Source: Diploptera punctata (taxonomy: Eukaryota > Arthropoda > Insecta > Blattodea > Blaberidae). From it: DNA of 64,000 nt. Below the pieces are notes generated by a model. That model was given only the letters and a program-made list of their open reading frames with translations. It did no database searches and had not been told where the DNA came from. The stretch is from positions 756,501 through 820,500 of the forward strand of contig JASPKZ010007251.1 in assembly GCA_030220185.1 (NCBI GenBank). The letters are read 5' to 3'. Below are positions 46,001-58,700 of this stretch, piece by piece (position 1 is the stretch's first letter; every line of letters begins with the position of its first letter). Position numbers and translations under genes: made by a program.

Positions 46001-49000
46001 AAAAAAAGTGTTTTTGTATCAATGTAACGGAATCTTTCAACGCGATTTTCACCAACTTAGAAACATTGGATCGACTTGAAACTTTGTATACTTGTAGAGG
46101 ACCCGTGACAATACAATAATTTCATATTTATTTTCTAAAATCCTGGCCATAATCATCAGAAAATAAAAAAAAGTGTTTTTGTAATCAATGTAACGGAATC
46201 TTTCAACGCGATTTTCACCCACTTAGAAACATTGGATCGACTTGAAACTTTGTATACGTGTAGAGGACCCGTGACAATACAATAATTTCACATTTTGTTT
46301 CTAAAATCCTGGCCATAATCATCCGAAAATCAAAAAAATGAAAACTGGTATAATAGGTTGCGGACTTGTCGAGTTTTTAGTCAATCGTTGTAAGAGCTCA
46401 ATTGGTAGAGTAGTGAACTCTTATTGGTATATAATTTCAGTAATCCATACGTCGCTGGTTCAAATCCGGCTTGGAGGGTTTTTTTATAGAAGAGTATTAC
46501 TTTTAGCTCAAACTACAATAGTATCGAATTTAAAGATATTTACATTTTTATCTTATTCTGTAAAATATTAAAACTAAAAAATAAATAATAGTTTTAAAAA
46601 AACTAAAAGAACACGCTTTATTAGAAAACTAAAAAATGAAAAATAATTTTAATTTCCAATACACTTAAAGTGGTCAACAAAAAGTAATCTCCAACACATA
46701 TAGAATAAAATTAGAGTTATCAACAACAAAAAAATAATTTTACCATCAAAAGCGTGGGGTGCTTTTTATGATTTTTACATTTTCTTCTTAGAGAGCTTAC
46801 TTTTACCAATATCTGTTTATTATCAAATATATTAATTGATATAGAGCACCCCACGCTTTTGATGGTAAAATTATTTTCTTTTTGTTGATAACTCTAATTT
46901 TATTCTATATGTGTTGGAGATGATTGTTTTGTTGACCACTTTATTTTATCCCAAGCGTATTGGAAATTAAAATTATTTTTCATTTTTTAGTTTTCTAATA
47001 AAGCGTGTTCTTTTAGTTTTTTAAAACTATTATTTATTTTCATTTTGATTCTTCATTCATTCATTTTGAGAATTTTCCTCATCATTGAGGGTTTTCTCCA
47101 ACCAATCTTAATAATTAACATGAGTTTTAAAAATACATAAATGACTTATAGACTATCAGTTTGTAATACACCTTCACAAATTTTCTTTAATTAAAGTTCT
47201 CCATAGTTCTCTGTCCTCTGTGTCTTCATTCATTACATCAAATTTCCTCATTAATCAAAGAATTTAGAGAAAAATGGTTTAGACATGTAGAAAGAATGAA
47301 TGTAACAAGATTACCAAAAGCAGCATTTACTACAAACCAAGAGGTTCAAGGAATGTAGGAAGGCCAGTGAAAAGATGGGCAGAACAAGCAATTTGCCTAG
47401 CCCGTGAAGTGAAGAAGAAGAATTCTGAATGTTATTCTTCCAGGTTGTTTTTGGTCTTCCTTTGCTGCTCCTTCTTTCAATTTTCCATTGTATAAATGGC
47501 CTTCGGTAGTCTTCCATCCTGCATTCTTCTTATGTGCCCATATCATATTAGCCTTCATGTTTAATTTCATCCATTATACTTTTTTCTGCATTCATCCATT
47601 TTATAATTTCTGTATTTCTAATTCTTTCCAGTCTAGATTTTTTGGCAGCTCTTCTCCAAAAATGCATTTCAACTGTAGTTATTCTTTTTATTATTAATTT
47701 CATACATCTCAATGATGGATAAATCCTATTTGAAGAGAAAAATTATACGCTCAGACTGGGACTTGAACCCGGGACTTTTCAAATATGATTTATCCATCAT
47801 TGAGATGTATGAAATTAATAATAAAAACATTGAAAAAAGCCGTACTGGTGTTTATAATGTAATGTATAATTCCCAAATATGTCTTCTTAATATAGGAGCC
47901 GCCATTTGCAAAGATAGAAGCAAAGGCTTCATAGCATTTGGTGAGCGGGAATTACAACATATATAGAGAAAAATTTGCGTTTAGATCGGTACTTGCTCAG
48001 GTAGCTCAGGTGGTAGAGCACTTGGTCTAGAGAACCAAGGGTCCTGGGTTCAAGTCCCGGTCTGAGCGTATAATTTTTCTCTTTAAATATGATGTAGTTA
48101 TTCTGTTGGCATGTTGTGTCATTGTCCAAACATCCAATCCATATAACATTATACTACAGTTCAATATGAGCCATCAGGTCCTACTACCCAATATGAGCCA
48201 TAGCTGTCTTAATAGATCTCTTCAGCTTTCTCTATTCTTTATTAATTGCTTCAATTTTATGATCATAATTTTTTTATAATCCTTTTCCATTGAACGAAAA
48301 TCCTTTTGAACAGTCCTTCTGAGGCAACATTTTAGATTTCCTAACAATAGTTTTTATGAGGTTAAAAGTAAAACATTGTCTTCCATCCTTGTATCAATAA
48401 TATAATATACCTGAATAAGGATTTGACTCTAAGATATCTAGATTTAAATACTAATGCACTAACCAATTTTAATATCTAGGCTGTCTCATTTCAGACAAAT
48501 TTTATTTAATCGTATGTGCCCAAAGCAGTGAGTGAACTATCATTCACAACGTTGAAAATGACAGTTTGGCTCTCATTTATTGTTGATAAGAAATGTAAGA
48601 TTTAAATTAAACATCAGTGATTTTTTCTACGAAAGTTCAATATAAAAAAATGTCATATTTGAAGAGAAAAAATATGATTTATCCATCATTGAGATGTTTG
48701 AAATTAATAATAAAAACATCATAAAAAATGTGTTTAATAAGTTTCTTATTTGATTTGATGAACGTATTAATTTTTAAATTATTGTAAATCAATGGTAAAG
48801 AGAACATTTTTTGCCTGAACTGGGAATCGAACCCCGAACCTTTAGCTTTCTGTGCTAATGCTCTGTCCACTGAGCTAATTCAGGCTTCATTCCCATCCAA
48901 GCAGAAATCCTTCCTTTACCTACTCTACTGGTCCCACATTCAATTGCAATAAATCATCATTCACAAATATACAATGAATGGCTTCTACCTGAAGAAGACA

Positions 49001-52000
49001 TGAAGGGACTCCACACAGCTATAGCATTATTTATATAGCACGGAAAGCTAAAGGTTCGGGTTCGATTCCCAGTTCAGGCAAAAATGTTTCTCTTTAATAT
49101 TTAATTTTAGGAAGTATAAAAAACAAAAAATGATAAACAGAAGTAATCTTGAAAAAGAAGAACCACCTATGAAAAAACAGTACATAATAAATTTCAAAAT
49201 ATATTTGAGAAGTTTAATATTAAATTAGCACCAAAAAATAACTACAGTTTAAATAAACTAATAAAAACCAACAAAAAACTGATAAAAATAAAAAGTCAGG
49301 AATATATCAAATTGAATGCATGGGTTGTGAAAAGATATATATAGGAAAAACAAAAAGAAACCTAAAAATTAGAACCAAAGAACACATAAGAAATATTAAA
49401 AATGGAGAAATTGAAAAATCTGCAGTTGCTGCTCATGTTTGGTCTGAAAAACATAATATAAATTCAGACACTAAATTATTAAAACAGTTAGAAAATACAA
49501 AAGAGCTGACTATTTGGGAAAAAATTTATATTCAGAAGAACAGAAACAGAGTTATGAATTTTGATATTCCGTTGGAGCGTGACCTTGTTTGGAGGTTCTT
49601 TGGCCAACCACAGGATGGAGCTGACATCGACATCCAGGTTGTGCAACATAATGCAACATAAATAAAACCAGTCTGGGAAAGCTGACAATAAAACAGAATT
49701 TTTTGAAACATGTCCAAGAACAAATCAACATTAATAATGAGGTAAGATGTCCAGACTAAAAATAATATAATGTTTCTCTTTACCATTGATTTACAATAAT
49801 TTAATTGTGTTCATTAATTTACTTATTTCTATCATAGTAATAGCTTTAGCTTCTCAATATTAATTTAATTATTAACTTTTATTTCATTTCAGGACTCAGC
49901 GGATAAGCGGAAAAGAAAAAAGAAAGCGGTAAGTGTTTTTTGGGTTTCCATCCAATAGTTATACAGCTCGAGTCAGGCCATGGCCTCCCCAATCTTCTCT
50001 TCCATTCTTCCCTGATCATAGCCACCAACTACAAATTCCTTACTCCCAGAAGTGTAGTGTCGTCTGCACATCATATGATACTAGACCAACATTTTTCTGA
50101 TATATATAAATGATATATCAATTGCAATATTGCTTTAGTCTTCTGTTGAAATGTCCAGTCCAAGGCTGTAGTTAGGATTTCATAATAATTAAGATTTTAT
50201 GGTATTGGGTTGTCAGCCCTACAACCAACCCCCAGCTATCCTGGCGGATTGATATGTCTCTTATTTATGTCTGGAATCTCATCCTTGGATCTTTGTGGCA
50301 TGGAAAGCAGTACCAATAGCTATACTCCAGCTGAGATAGCTCTTGGTGTCATTGGTACATGCAAGCTCCACTGCCACAACAAAGCAGAGATATGCAAGGA
50401 GTTTTTTGGTTTTGATATACACAAAATTAGATTAGTAAAGTAATCTTTGGAAGTTATATCCAGAGTTATATACAAATAGGTAAACATATTTTGGTGTTAT
50501 ATATAGTTTAACATATTCTAGTCCTGGACAAATTTATTTTTTGAAAAGAAAATTAATGCTTGAACCAGAAATCGAACCCCAAACCTCTGACATTTGTGAG
50601 TCAATGTACTGTCCATTACGTCATTCAAGACCTAATATAACCATCAAATTTTCTTTCTCCTATATACAATTCTCTTAAATCCAAAGGCAGAGAGCCAGTG
50701 CCATCAACAATGCCATCAGAAGACTTCTATTCAGTATTTTTAATTAAAATTTTACTTTACTTTTAAGCAGTAAAGATTAATATATTAAGGTAATTATTAC
50801 TGAGTTAGTTATTTTGACTCATCTCATATTTCTTGATTTTGATGCAGACCAGGTTTCGTTGCTTTTGCGCGACATTGTCAATGCATTCCAACTGTTGTTT
50901 TGTAGTTGTCCATCCTGTGAGTTGATTTCTGCTCCCTCTGCTGGCTGACCGATGAACTTCCAAATCAATTTTTCTTTTCTTTTTTTCCGGGAATTTCAAA
51001 TTTTTTTTTTATTCTTGCAGATGTAAATTTTCTCCTAAATTGTGAGTTCCTTAGATTTTTCTAACTGTTTTAGTAATTTGGCCTTAGTTTCAATTCTATG
51101 TTTTTCTGACCATACATGTGCAGCTATTGTAGATTTTTCTATTTCTCCATTTTTAATATTTCTGAGGTGTTTTTTCAATCTTGTATTTATGTTCCTTTTT
51201 GTTTTTCCTATGTACATTTTTTTCACAATCTTTACAATCAGTTCGATAAATCCCTGATTTGTTGCTGTCTTCGATCTTTTTATTTTTGTTGGTTTTGATT
51301 AATTTATTCAAACTTTAAATCATTTTTCGATGCTAATTTAGTGTTAAATTTGCTGAAAATAATAAGTTTCAAAAAATTGTCAGCAAATTTAACATTAAAT
51401 TAGCACTGAAAAATGATTACACTTTGAATATATTAAACAAAACCAACAAAAATGAAAATATTGAATACGGAAACAAATCAGGGATTTATCAAATTGATTG
51501 TAAAGATTGTGAAAAAATATACATAGGAAAAGCAAAAAAGGAACTTAAATACAAGATTGAAAAAACACCATAGAAATGTTAAAAATGGAGAAATAGAAAA
51601 ATCTGCAATAGCTGCTCATGTATGGTCAGTAAAACACAGAATTGAAACTAAGGCCAAATTACTAAAACAGAAATATCTAAGGAATTTACAATTTGGGAGA
51701 AAATTAACATCTGCAAGAATAAAAAGAAAACGATTTTTGGAAGTTCATCAGTCAGCCAGCAAAGGGAGCAGAAATCAACTCACAGGATGGACAACCGCAA
51801 AACAATAGTTGGAATGCATTAACAACGTCGCACAAAAGTGACAAAATGTTAAAAATGGAGAAATAGAAAAATCTGCAATAGCTGCTCATGTATGGTCAGA
51901 AAAACACAGAATTGAAACTAAGGCCAAATTACTAAAACAGAAAAATCCAAGGAACTCACAATTTGGGAGAAAATTGACATCTGCAAGAATAAAAAGAAAA

Positions 52001-52742
52001 CCATGCATTTTGGAAGTTCATCAGTCAGCCAGCAAAGGGAGCAGAAATCAACTCACAGGATGGACAATCACAAAACAATAGTTGGAATGCATTAACAACG
52101 TCGCACAAAAGTGACAAAACATGGTCTGATTAAAAATCAAGAAATATGAGGTGAGTGAAAATAACCTATTGTATTAAAAAAAAACAACTCATTAATAATT
52201 ACCTCATAGTGTCATTTCCTTCTTGTCTTCTTGTAAGCCCATATTTCCCTTAACAGAGATTTAGGTGCTCTCCCCCTACAGGGAAGAATTTGAACCATAC
52301 TAATTTAGTTACACTTGTTTTTATATAAGATGTCATTTGAGTGGTTCGTGGTGTGCGTTCCGCCTCATACTGATATCTAGGGAACCAAGGTAGTACTAGG
52401 ACGGGAAAATTCGGTATATTTTGCTTAGAGGCCTTTTCATTCAGGCTTAAGGTTCTTTTACGAGCCTGAAAATCTTCAGACTTGGGACCCATGGCTTAAA
52501 GTCCCTCCTGGAGGACTTGCTCCTTGGATTTTTCCATCCTAAAAAAATCCATTGAACCTGTGACCCTCGGGACCAGAGACAAGGAGCATAACCACTAGTC
52601 CACCATGGCCTATCATTTCCTACATATATTAAATATTAAGGTAAACCGTTATTTAACCAATGAAAATGCAGTCATATATATATATATATATATATTTTCT
52701 TTTTCATTACAACTGGAACTTAGCTTGGAATTAGTAGAGTAG

Positions 52743-52791
<49 letters not shown>

Positions 52792-55700
52792 AAGAAATAT
52801 AGTTGTGAAATGTAAAGGAGGAAATATCCTTAGATGTGTAGGCTATAGTTCTTTTTATCACATCCCATTCAGTCTAGTTTATATTTTATTCTAGCAGTAT
52901 TTAGTTAACGTGGTATCCAGAAATTATATCACATTTGATTATATTTCAGGCTGATAGTGATGAAGATTTCACTGTTGAAGAAGAACCAGAAGAACCTGCA
53001 TCATCCAAAAAGAAGAAGAAGAAAAAGAAGAAGAGAAAGAAGAAGACAGGGAAAGGATTCAATGACAACCCTTGGCAATCAACATCTGGTTCTTCAAGGT
53101 AATGTAAACAAGATCTTTGTTAAAATTATTTAACACACACACACATTTATACATGTATATATATCATGGACTTAGAAGAAAATGGTATAAGTCCAAAACT
53201 GTAGTTTTGAGATAAATGAGTCTGGCCATAAAACTTATATTACACATTCTGATGGAGGGAATTTTGCTCCAATGCCATTTACTGTATTTACTCGCTTATT
53301 TCCACTTTTTTACCATATTTTTGTGATCTAAAAGGTGGATTTATTTGGGAAACGTTTCAGTGACTTAGTGTACTGGGCATGCTTTACAAGAAAAAAGTTT
53401 TCGCGGCAAATTTGGAATTGCTTTTACTCCACATCAGTTCTGCTTTGTACCTCCAGTCATAGAACATTTCTGTAATTTGATGTTTTTATTATTAATTTAA
53501 CACTTCTCATTGAAGGACAAATTACATTTGAAGAGAAAAATTATATGCTCAGACTGGAGTTTGAACCTAGGACCTTTGGCTTTCTAGGCCAATGCTCTAC
53601 CACTGAGCTACCTGAGAAACTTCAATCTAAATACAAATTCTTCTCTGATACACTGTTAATCCCCGATCGCTGAATGCTACGAGTATTTGCTCGATCACGC
53701 AAATGACGGCTTCTTGTTTAAGAAGACATTTATTGGAAATTTAAACATCACTTTATAAAGCCAGTAGAGCTTCTTTTGAAAGAAGGCAACTGTGATTGCC
53801 ATCATCGAAAGAAGCCCTACTGGCTTTATAAATGTCTCCAACCAGCTCTATCTTCCTATGCTTCGTTTCTTTTTAGTTCTTTCCAGTCGTTTCCTCTTTC
53901 TTGTAAACTTTTCTTCACTTGGTTAATCCATCTTTCTCGTGGTAATTTTCCTTGTATCTTGAGTTTTAACTGTCTTTGTGACTGCCTTTCCTTTTCCATT
54001 CTTTTTAGATGTCCAAACCATTTTAGTCTACTTTTTTCTATGTCTGTTGTTAATTTTTCTACATTTAATATCTCCCTGATTTTGTCATTCCTTATTCTAT
54101 CTTTCCTTGTTTTACTATTTCCTTAAATAAAGAAAGTGTATTTAACTTTTATAGGAATTAATCACTATGAGGTTTAATTTATGGTGAAATTAAGAGGTAA
54201 GAAACATTTAATTTCACCATAAAGAAAATGTAATTTAACATGTTATGCACTTTTGTCTTTGATACAAATACTTTATAGTGTTATATTTTGATGTTTCTTT
54301 TCTTTTTTTTTTTTTCTTTTTTTCAATGTTCTTTCTTCTCTTCATTAGTTGAGAAAGTTAGGAGTTTAGTGTAGTGATTAATAATAATTGTTTATATATT
54401 AAATTAAAAGATTCTTACCTCTCCTCACATTATTCTGTTAAGTAGATCGCGATTTCAGGCCTATAGCAGGCCCATCTTCAGTACACTGTTGTTGACCGGT
54501 GTTATGTCGCTCGGAAGAACCACTTCTTCTTCCCTCTGTTGGTGGACCGATGAACCTCTTGATAAGGTCAAAATTCATCACCAACAGAGGGAAGAAGAAG
54601 TGGTTCTTCCGAGCGACATAACACCGGTCAACAACAGTGTACTGAAGATGGGCCTGCTATAGGCCTGAAATCGCGATCTACTTAACAGAATAATGTGAGG
54701 AGAGGTAAGAATCTTTTAATTTAATATTGAATTGAACCTCACAGTGATAATTCCTATATAAAAAAAGGTTAATTGTTTATATGTTTAATTTTAGCAGCTC
54801 TTCTATGGAGGAAGAAGAAGAACAGGAGCAAACGGAAGAGGAGGAAGAAGAAAGTAATCTTGTTTTTAAATCTGATCATGAGTTTTCACCTGAATCTGAT
54901 TTGGAGAATGAGAATAGTGAAATTCTACCTACAAGAAGGGCAAGAACTGCCCAGAAAGGTATATTACTTTTTTGTTGTTGTTATAATGTCTTGTACCTGT
55001 CTGTAGTTTTTTTTCTATATATATATCAATATTTATGGTGGATAAAATAAACCACAATATTGATTAATTTTTTAAAAAATTTAGTTGAGTTGTTTCTTGG
55101 CTCACCTCATACTTCTTAACTCCCTCGCGATCCGGATTTCGTCATCTATTTGTGACATTCTCAGTGCTGTTCACGTTCATAACTGACGTCAAATGGTTTC
55201 CTCTCCTGCAGACTGACCCAAGTCTGCAGGAGAGGAGACCATTTGACGTCAGTTATGAATGTGAACAGCACTGAGAATGTCACAAATAGAGTGACGAAAT
55301 CCGGATCGCGAGGGAGTTAAGAAGTATGACATTATGACTGTCGGTTGAAAATGATAGAGATCCTTCTCTTGAAAACTAGTTCCCATGTTTAAAGAAACTT
55401 AAAATATGAGGTAAGATGTAAAAAATGACTCATTAATTTAAGAGATATGTTTGTTTTCTAATGGCAAAGTTTGATGCTTAAGTCATTTCCTCTCTGGTTT
55501 CCCAGTACAAGCGAACAAGGTCCTTAGAGTGTTGTGCAGTTGGATTTAAAGCTGGGCAGACTAGAAGGTAGTGTTTGTTCATGATTAGGTCATAAAGAGA
55601 GATATCTCTATCCCAATTTTATCTTTTACATATCCAAGAATCTAAAATTATGAGATACCATAAATACACTATGAAATATACTAATCACCATTGTCACTAT

Positions 55701-58700
55701 AAGGTATTGCTCTGAACTACAATATCAATATTTTCTTTTTTCTTCTTCTTCTTCACTTCAAGGTTTAGGCGATTCACTTGTTCCGTATTGACAATGATTC
55801 CTTCCATCTCTTCTTTTTTATTACACACAAAACAAAAAATTGTCACTCTTTCTACCTAGTTTAATTTTTCAAATTTTTTTGGAGATATCTCTCTTTACAC
55901 ACCTGAGAATTATACTCTTAGATGAAACTAAAGACTCTAGATATTTTCAGTAAAATTTCCTATGTATTATTCTCCATGATTTGAGTATCCTAAATGAAGA
56001 TACACTGCTGCACACAGAATTTAATTACAGTATACAATGTCTTAAAATTTGTGTCAGGAATCTGTGAAGTAAACATACTGAAACTGAATTCTGCACAATT
56101 TTCATTGGTTCAATGGAAGGGAAGGACGGGCTCACTTGTATTCCAACTGTGATATATTCCACCAGTAAATATGTCAAGTCAGGAATTCTGCAATTGGCTA
56201 TAGTACAGTCATTTAGTTCTAAAAAAAGCGGTTACCTGGAACGTTTTCCGGGAGTTTTGAAAATGGGCAGTTTTATAGATTTCGATGTGCTCTTTCCGAA
56301 TTTCAACTTTGCCACCTCGTATCTTTGCCGCTCGCGCCGCCATCTTGGAAAAATGGCGCCTAAAAGTAGTTTTTTGATAATATCTCCTTTCCGACTCATT
56401 TTATGATAAAAACATTTGTATACAAAATTAAACTAGAGAAAATTTCCTACAATTCATGTAATAACCTTTTTTTCGTAAAATCAATAGTTTCGGCGTACGA
56501 GCGCCACAAAGTGTAGTTCAACACGCGTTTAGGCCAAAAAACTCATTTCCACACTATCTTGAGGTAGAGCAAGCGGAGCGTTTTTTTTATTGTGGTATCC
56601 CCAGTAACTCTAATCCACATGCAATTCACTATTCCAAAATTTAGCGCATTTTCCTTCGCTTTGCTGTTCTTGATGGACCAGGTGTTGAAAGTTCATTGTC
56701 TTTAGTACCGATCGAAACGTCACAGACCGAACTTTCTTCCATGTCATCCTTGATGGGATTACATATCAGCTTCATCACAACCCTTTTCCTTCTCGATTTC
56801 ATCATAAGTTTGCACGAAAATAGTCTCCGTTTCATCTTCTTCATCGCTATCTTGTGATGGAACCTGCGAATTACTACAGGTACAACTACAATTCGTGCAT
56901 ATAACGGAGTACTTTAACTCAGCCTTTCTGCATCCACAGGCTTTCTGATATCTCTTTTTGCATTCGCTGGGGGCTCGAATGTGGTGAAAGGAATTAGCCC
57001 GTTCTTTTTCTTTTCCATTCTTATTGCTCTGCATGTTGTTATATTCCCATACCACTGCTGAACCTGGTGATAGGTTGTCGTGCTGCTGCTTCTGTAGGTG
57101 GTAGCGACACAATATTAAATTTACTTTTACGGTATCTATAGCTGTATAAAGACATACTTTTCTTACATTTCACGTTACTGTAACTGTAAGCGTTCTCCGT
57201 GTTTAGCAATGATCTCTGGATCAGCATTTGGATTTTTTAATACCTGGATAACCTTGTTTAAATTTAATTTTTCCTTGATTAAATAATGCTGATGTTGTAT
57301 CACAGTCACTGAAGGCATGCAAGAATAAAACATGATCTGCGGCTGTTTTATCTAGGATACTTTTTGTGTGAATATATTTATTGCAAAATTTTTCCTTTTC
57401 CTGGTTTGAGAACATATATGTTTGAACGCGTAGATAGAGCTATCAAAACCACCAACAGAAGCAGCAGCACAACAACCTATCACCAGGTTCAGCAGTGGTA
57501 TGGGAATAAAGAAAATGCAGAGCAATAAGAATGAAAAAGAAAAAGAACGGGCTAATTCCTTTCACCACATTCGAGCCTCCAGCGAATGCAAAAAGAGATG
57601 TCAGAAAAGCTGGGTTAAAGTGCTCCGTTATATGCACGAATTGTAGTGGTACCTGTAGTAACTCGCAAGTTCCATCACAAGATAGCGATGAAGAAGATGA
57701 AACGGAGACTATTTTCGTGCAAACTTATGATGAAATCGAGAAGGAAGAGGATTGTGGTGAAACTGATACGTAATCCCATCAAGGATGACATGGAAGAAAG
57801 TTCGGTCTGTGACGTTTCGATCGGTTACTAAAGACAATGAACTTTCAACACCTGGTCCATCAAGAACAGCGAAGCGAAGGAAAATGCGCTAAATTTTGGA
57901 ATAGTGAATTGCATGTGGATTAGAGTTACTGGGGATACCACAATAAAAAAAACGCTCCGCTTACTCTACCTCAAGATAGTGTGGAAATGAGTTTTTTGGC
58001 GTAAATGCGTGTTGAACTACACTTTGCGGCGCTCGTACGCCGAAACTATTGATTTTACGAAAAAAAGGTTATTACATGAATTGTAGGAAATTTTCTCTAG
58101 TTTAATTTTGTATACAAATGTTTTTATCATAAAATGAGTCGGAAAGGAGATATTATCAAAAATCTGCTTTTAGGCGCCATTTTTTCAAGATGGTGGCGCG
58201 AGTGGCAAAGATACAAGGTGGCAAAGTTGAAATTTGGAAAGAGCACATCGAAATCTATAAAATTGCCCATTTTCAAAATTCCCAGAAAACTTTCCAGGTA
58301 AAACTGCCAAATGAGTGTACTACTGTTGTATGCCAAGAATGAGTCTCTGAATGTTGCAATGGTGAATAAGTGATTGCCAGCATCATGTTAACCAACATGG
58401 TAATATACATATACACTATCAGATTGCAGGTTTTTTTTAATATATTTATTCAATCATTGCTAAGTCCTTGTACCATATAATATTTTGTACTCAATTAATA
58501 TAATAAATTTGGGAATTTTTACATTATGAGGTTTTTAATAACTAACTAACTAACTAACTCACTGGCACTATCGAACCCGAAGGTTCATGGCCGCGCGGAC
58601 ATAAGCTCTCCATACATCCCTATCCTGAGCTAATGCTTTCCAATCATTCCCTGTATAATCTACTTCCCTCAAATCATAGTTAATGTTGTTCTCCCACCTC

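Noticed and set aside
45858..46340. CRISPR-like direct repeats
   Set aside because: Units of 165 bp without distinct spacers in a eukaryotic intron; a simple tandem array.
52649..52861. Frame with Tyr-Ile repeats
   Set aside because: Translation of the (TA)n microsatellite.
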